Assembly: GCA_024643825.1 (NCBI GenBank)
Contig: JAHEME010000118.1
Span: forward strand, 1-7,710
Source: Chloroflexota bacterium
Lineage (GTDB): Bacteria > Chloroflexota > Anaerolineae > Aggregatilineales > UBA3940
Length of the DNA stretch: 7,710 bases
Direction: 5' to 3'
The notes beneath the pieces were generated by a model that was not told where the DNA came from, did no database searches, and worked only from the letters and a program-made list of their open reading frames with translations. Positions within the stretch are counted from its first letter, which is position 1. Each line of letters opens with the position of its first letter. This document shows positions 5,498 to 7,710 of this stretch, in pieces. Both the position numbers and the translations under genes were made by a program.

Positions 5498-6561
5498 GGC
5501 TGTATCACCATACGAATTGCCCCGCCTTCACGCTTGCGGAAGGCGTCGAAGGCGTCGTTGATCTCTTCGAGTGGATAAACGCGCGAGACCAACTTTCTGA
5601 CATTGATCTTGCCAGCCGCGATCAGCTTGATCAGTTCTGGGTAGGCATTGGGGCTGGATCGCACGCCGAATAAATCGATCTCGTCAAGCGGGATGCGATC
5701 GGTGTTTAGCTCGACAGGTTTGTTGCCAGTCATCCCGATCAGCGCGACTCTCCCCCCACGCCGGACGCAGCCGAGGGCAGAATTAACAGCGGCGGGCGTT
5801 CCGGCGCACTCGAAGGCACAGTCCACTCCGATGCCGCCAGTCGCGTCGCGAATTTGTTTAACAGTGTCGCCAACCGTGTAGTCGATTACGACATCGGCTC
5901 CTAATTCGCGGGCCAGGTCAAGGCGGGGGCCGCGACCGACCACGATCACCCGGTCGGCTCCAACAGCGCGTGCCAACTGCAAGGTGATCAGGCCAACCAG
6001 ACCAGGGCCGATGACCGCCACCATATCGCCAGCCTCGATGCGGCAACGGCGATAGGCGTGCAGACTCATAGCCCCCTGATTGACGATGGCCCCTTCCTCG
6101 AAGGTCACGTTATCAGGAATAACGTGGAGGATTGATTCTGGGCGAGAGGCATATTCAGCGAAGGCTCCTGGGGCAGTGTGCCCGTAGAGCTTATAGGCCT
6201 TATCTCTGGTGCGAGCGACCTCGCAAAGATTATATTTGCCGCGTCGGCACATGATGCACTGTCCGCAGCCCTTATGATTTTCGGCTACCACCCGGTCACC
6301 GATTTTTAGTTTCTTGACGTTCGCACCTACCTTAACCACCGTGCCGCCCCATTCGTGGCCCTGGATGAAAGGGAGTTCGGGCGGCCAGACGCCTTTGTAA
6401 ACGCCTGACACGATTTTAAGATCGGTTCCGCATATGCCGCAGGCTCCTACACGAACGAGCGCCTCGTCAGGCTCGATTTCGGGGACAGGAACTTCCGCAA
6501 CCCGGATGTCGTTGAAATCATAGGTGACGGCTGCGCGCATAGTAGAAGGAATTTCAGCCAT
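5494..6561 (-). CDS. Zinc-dependent medium-chain alcohol/polyol dehydrogenase (Tdh/sorbitol dehydrogenase-like)
   Basis: This 355-aa enzyme of the zinc MDR family is predicted to oxidise a secondary alcohol or polyol to a ketone with NAD(P)+ in the cytoplasm. Catalytic-zinc ligands are Cys44 (GICGTD, 42-47) and His69-Glu70 (QGHEWGG). The structural-zinc cysteines 99, 102, 105 and 113 are all present. The Rossmann motif GPGLVG is at 185-190. After the second strand the sequence is VVGRGPR, lacking the acidic residue typical of NAD-specific members, so NADP use is possible. At the position where relatives carry a third protein zinc ligand (Glu in EPLAVALH-type motifs), this protein appears to have Asn161 (NQGAMSLH). 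The gene lies 21 bp after the creatininase-family gene, with a weak AAGAGAG ribosome site, and overlaps the ThDP enzyme gene by 4 bp, so it belongs to the same operon and probably acts in the same pathway. Confidence 0.94.
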   Translation of the reverse strand: MAEIPSTMRAAVTYDFNDIRVAEVPVPEIEPDEALVRVGACGICGTDLKIVSGVYKGVWPPELPFIQGHEWGGTVVKVGANVKKLKIGDRVVAENHKGCGQCIMCRRGKYNLCEVARTRDKAYKLYGHTAPGAFAEYASRPESILHVIPDNVTFEEGAIVNQGAMSLHAYRRCRIEAGDMVAVIGPGLVGLITLQLARAVGADRVIVVGRGPRLDLARELGADVVIDYTVGDTVKQIRDATGGIGVDCAFECAGTPAAVNSALGCVRRGGRVALIGMTGNKPVELNTDRIPLDEIDLFGVRSSPNAYPELIKLIAAGKINVRKLVSRVYPLEEINDAFDAFRKREGGAIRMVIQP

Positions 6562-6582
6562 GAGTCTCTCTTTCTTTATCAG

Positions 6583-7347
6583 TTAGGGAAGCTCGAAACG
6601 CGGGCGGGCAAATTCAATGTTGGCACGCTCGACGATATAGTCGGACACCTTTTCGCGAATTTCATCAGCCAGTTCAAGTGTGGCCTCGCCGGGCTGCCCA
6701 TACCAGCCAGTGCCTGCGACTTCGTGAAAATCACGCAGGATGGGGTACACATCCCTCTGGCGGAAGATCTCATGCCCGTGATCGCCCTCTTCCTCCGGGG
6801 TGGGGTTGGTCGCCTTATCGATGTTGACGAGCGAGGGGTCGACCATCAGGACGGCGGCGGTCTCCATGTTGCCAGCATGGGTCATTTTGGCGCGCTCGCC
6901 GAACAGCCGGTTGGTGATGATGTGGGATTCGGCGACAACGACGCGCATGTTGAAGCTGCGCTGAATGCTGTCACCAGCAAGGCGAACCGTTGACGAATTG
7001 CCCTCGTGCCAGTTAATGAAGAGAACACGCTCAACACCGTGTGGGGCCAGACACTGACAGATGTCTTCGACAATGGAGATAAAGGTCTGGGGCCTGAAGG
7101 ACAGACTGCCCGCCCACGACAGGTGGTAGGGCGAAACGCCGACCAGCGGCAGAGGCACCAGCACGGCATTCATTTTTCGGGCGACGACCTCGGCCAGATG
7201 ATCGGCAGCGAAGGCATCAGTGCCCAGCGGCAGGTGCGGGCCATGCTGTTCGACGCTGCCCGGTGCCATCACGACCATGCGTGCAGCTTTCAGTCGCGAT
7301 TCGGCTTCAGGCTGGGATAACCGTTCAAGACGAACTTCAAGAGTCAT
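6583..7347 (-). CDS. Creatininase-family metal-dependent hydrolase
   Basis: This complete 254-aa protein belongs to the creatininase superfamily, whose members are mostly Zn2+/Mn2+ hydrolases of cyclic amides or related ring compounds. It includes the characteristic PGSVEQHGPHLPLGTD block (29-44), giving likely ligands Glu33, His35 and Asp44. The second metal region reads NWHEGNS (112-118) with His114, and Glu162 lies in HAGNMETA (157-164), the equivalent of HAGxxET in relatives. The usual NGHGGN or NGHYEN is altered to NWHEGN, so it is not a close match to true creatininases. The start at 7347 is 5 bp after the stop of the iron-sulfur subunit gene, with only a weak GGGAA upstream, so translation may be coupled. 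No creatine-pathway gene is nearby. Next to a zinc dehydrogenase, hydrolysis of a cyclic ketone or lactam is a reasonable guess. Confidence 0.92.
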   Translation of the reverse strand: MTLEVRLERLSQPEAESRLKAARMVVMAPGSVEQHGPHLPLGTDAFAADHLAEVVARKMNAVLVPLPLVGVSPYHLSWAGSLSFRPQTFISIVEDICQCLAPHGVERVLFINWHEGNSSTVRLAGDSIQRSFNMRVVVAESHIITNRLFGERAKMTHAGNMETAAVLMVDPSLVNIDKATNPTPEEEGDHGHEIFRQRDVYPILRDFHEVAGTGWYGQPGEATLELADEIREKVSDYIVERANIEFARPRFELP

Positions 7348-7352
7348 GTTTT

Positions 7353-7710
7353 TTATTCCCGTTCTATGGATGCAAGCACGGCTTCAAGAATATTGGCGTA
7401 GCTTCCGCAGCGGCAAAGATTGCCGGAGAGGTATTCGCGGATGGTTTGCTCGTCGGCCTGCGGGTATTCATTCAGCAGGGCGATGGTGGTCAGGATAAAT
7501 CCGGGCGTGCAGTAAGCACACTGGAACCCGGCATGATCGATGAAAGCCTGCTGAACCGGATGCAGACGATCTCCATCAGCTAAACTTTCAATCGTGGTAA
7601 TTGTTTTGCCTTCGGCCTGCATAGCGAGCATCAGGCAGCTACTGATGGGGTGGTTATCAACCAGTACGGTGCAGGCCCCACACATGCCAATGCCGCATCC
7701 TTCACGCGCT
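7353..7710 (-). CDS. [2Fe-2S] subunit of a molybdenum hydroxylase (CoxS/XdhC-type), N-terminus cut by window edge
   Basis: The frame is open from the right edge to TAA at 7353-7355; 118 residues are visible and about 40 are missing. An ATG at 7685 is internal: the sequence before it, REGCGIG, is the normal lead-in to the plant-ferredoxin-type cluster motif CGIGMCGACTVLVDN, which supplies three Cys, with the fourth in ISSC. The second cluster domain has CAYCTPGF and GNLCRCG. This is the small electron-transfer subunit of the xanthine dehydrogenase/CO dehydrogenase/aldehyde oxidase family, working with a FAD subunit (CoxM-like) and a molybdopterin subunit (CoxL-like) to hydroxylate an N-heterocycle or oxidise an aldehyde. 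Those subunits are not in the window and should lie beyond 7710 if the complex is complete. It is the first gene of the visible operon. Confidence 0.95.
   Translation of the reverse strand, partial: AREGCGIGMCGACTVLVDNHPISSCLMLAMQAEGKTITTIESLADGDRLHPVQQAFIDHAGFQCAYCTPGFILTTIALLNEYPQADEQTIREYLSGNLCRCGSYANILEAVLASIERE

Overview
All seven recognisable genes lie on the minus strand, so transcription runs from position 7710 towards position 1. The genes are ordinary bacterial catabolic or accessory genes with Shine-Dalgarno starts and moderate GC. No rRNA, tRNA, insertion sequence, phage gene or CRISPR array was seen. The taxon cannot be fixed from sequence alone. The mix (a Mo-hydroxylase iron-sulfur subunit, a creatininase-like hydrolase, a zinc alcohol dehydrogenase, a ThDP enzyme, an acyl-CoA dehydrogenase and a CapA-like protein) would suit a heterotrophic, perhaps uncultivated, soil, marine or subsurface bacterium. 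That is a weak inference.

Region 7710-3791 is a compact operon. It starts with the 3' part of a CoxS-type [2Fe-2S] subunit, followed after 5 bp by a creatininase-family metal hydrolase. After 21 bp comes a zinc-dependent medium-chain dehydrogenase, which overlaps by 4 bp (ATGA) an acetolactate-synthase-like ThDP enzyme. The chemistry reads as a pathway: hydroxylation or oxidation by a molybdenum hydroxylase whose other subunits should lie beyond 7710, oxidation of an alcohol to a ketone, hydrolysis of a ring or C-C/C-N bond, and ThDP-dependent cleavage or decarboxylation of a 2-oxo acid. The substrate is not known. The dehydrogenase/creatininase-family pair resembles, from memory, the IolM/IolN pair of the Thermotoga inositol pathway.

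Region 3790-2712 holds a 263-bp spacer and a lone NitT/TauT-type ABC ATPase with no permease or binding protein in the window. The spacer carries a good sigma-70-like promoter (TTGACG, 16 bp, TATAGT) with a perfect 12-bp palindrome between the -35 and -10 boxes. It also holds a 39-codon open frame just downstream. The ATPase may therefore be separately regulated.

Region 2711-995 holds a 529-bp apparently non-coding spacer and an acyl-CoA dehydrogenase. The spacer contains an 11-bp perfect hairpin, one arm of which can alternatively pair with a third upstream segment. The dehydrogenase departs from the family at several active-site positions, including the usual catalytic glutamate.

Region 994-1 holds a CapA-like metallophosphatase-fold protein that runs off the left edge. 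A short signal-peptide-like frame lies in the same reading frame upstream, separated from it by one TGA stop and 16 codons, and it is preceded by a run of eight G (coding sense).
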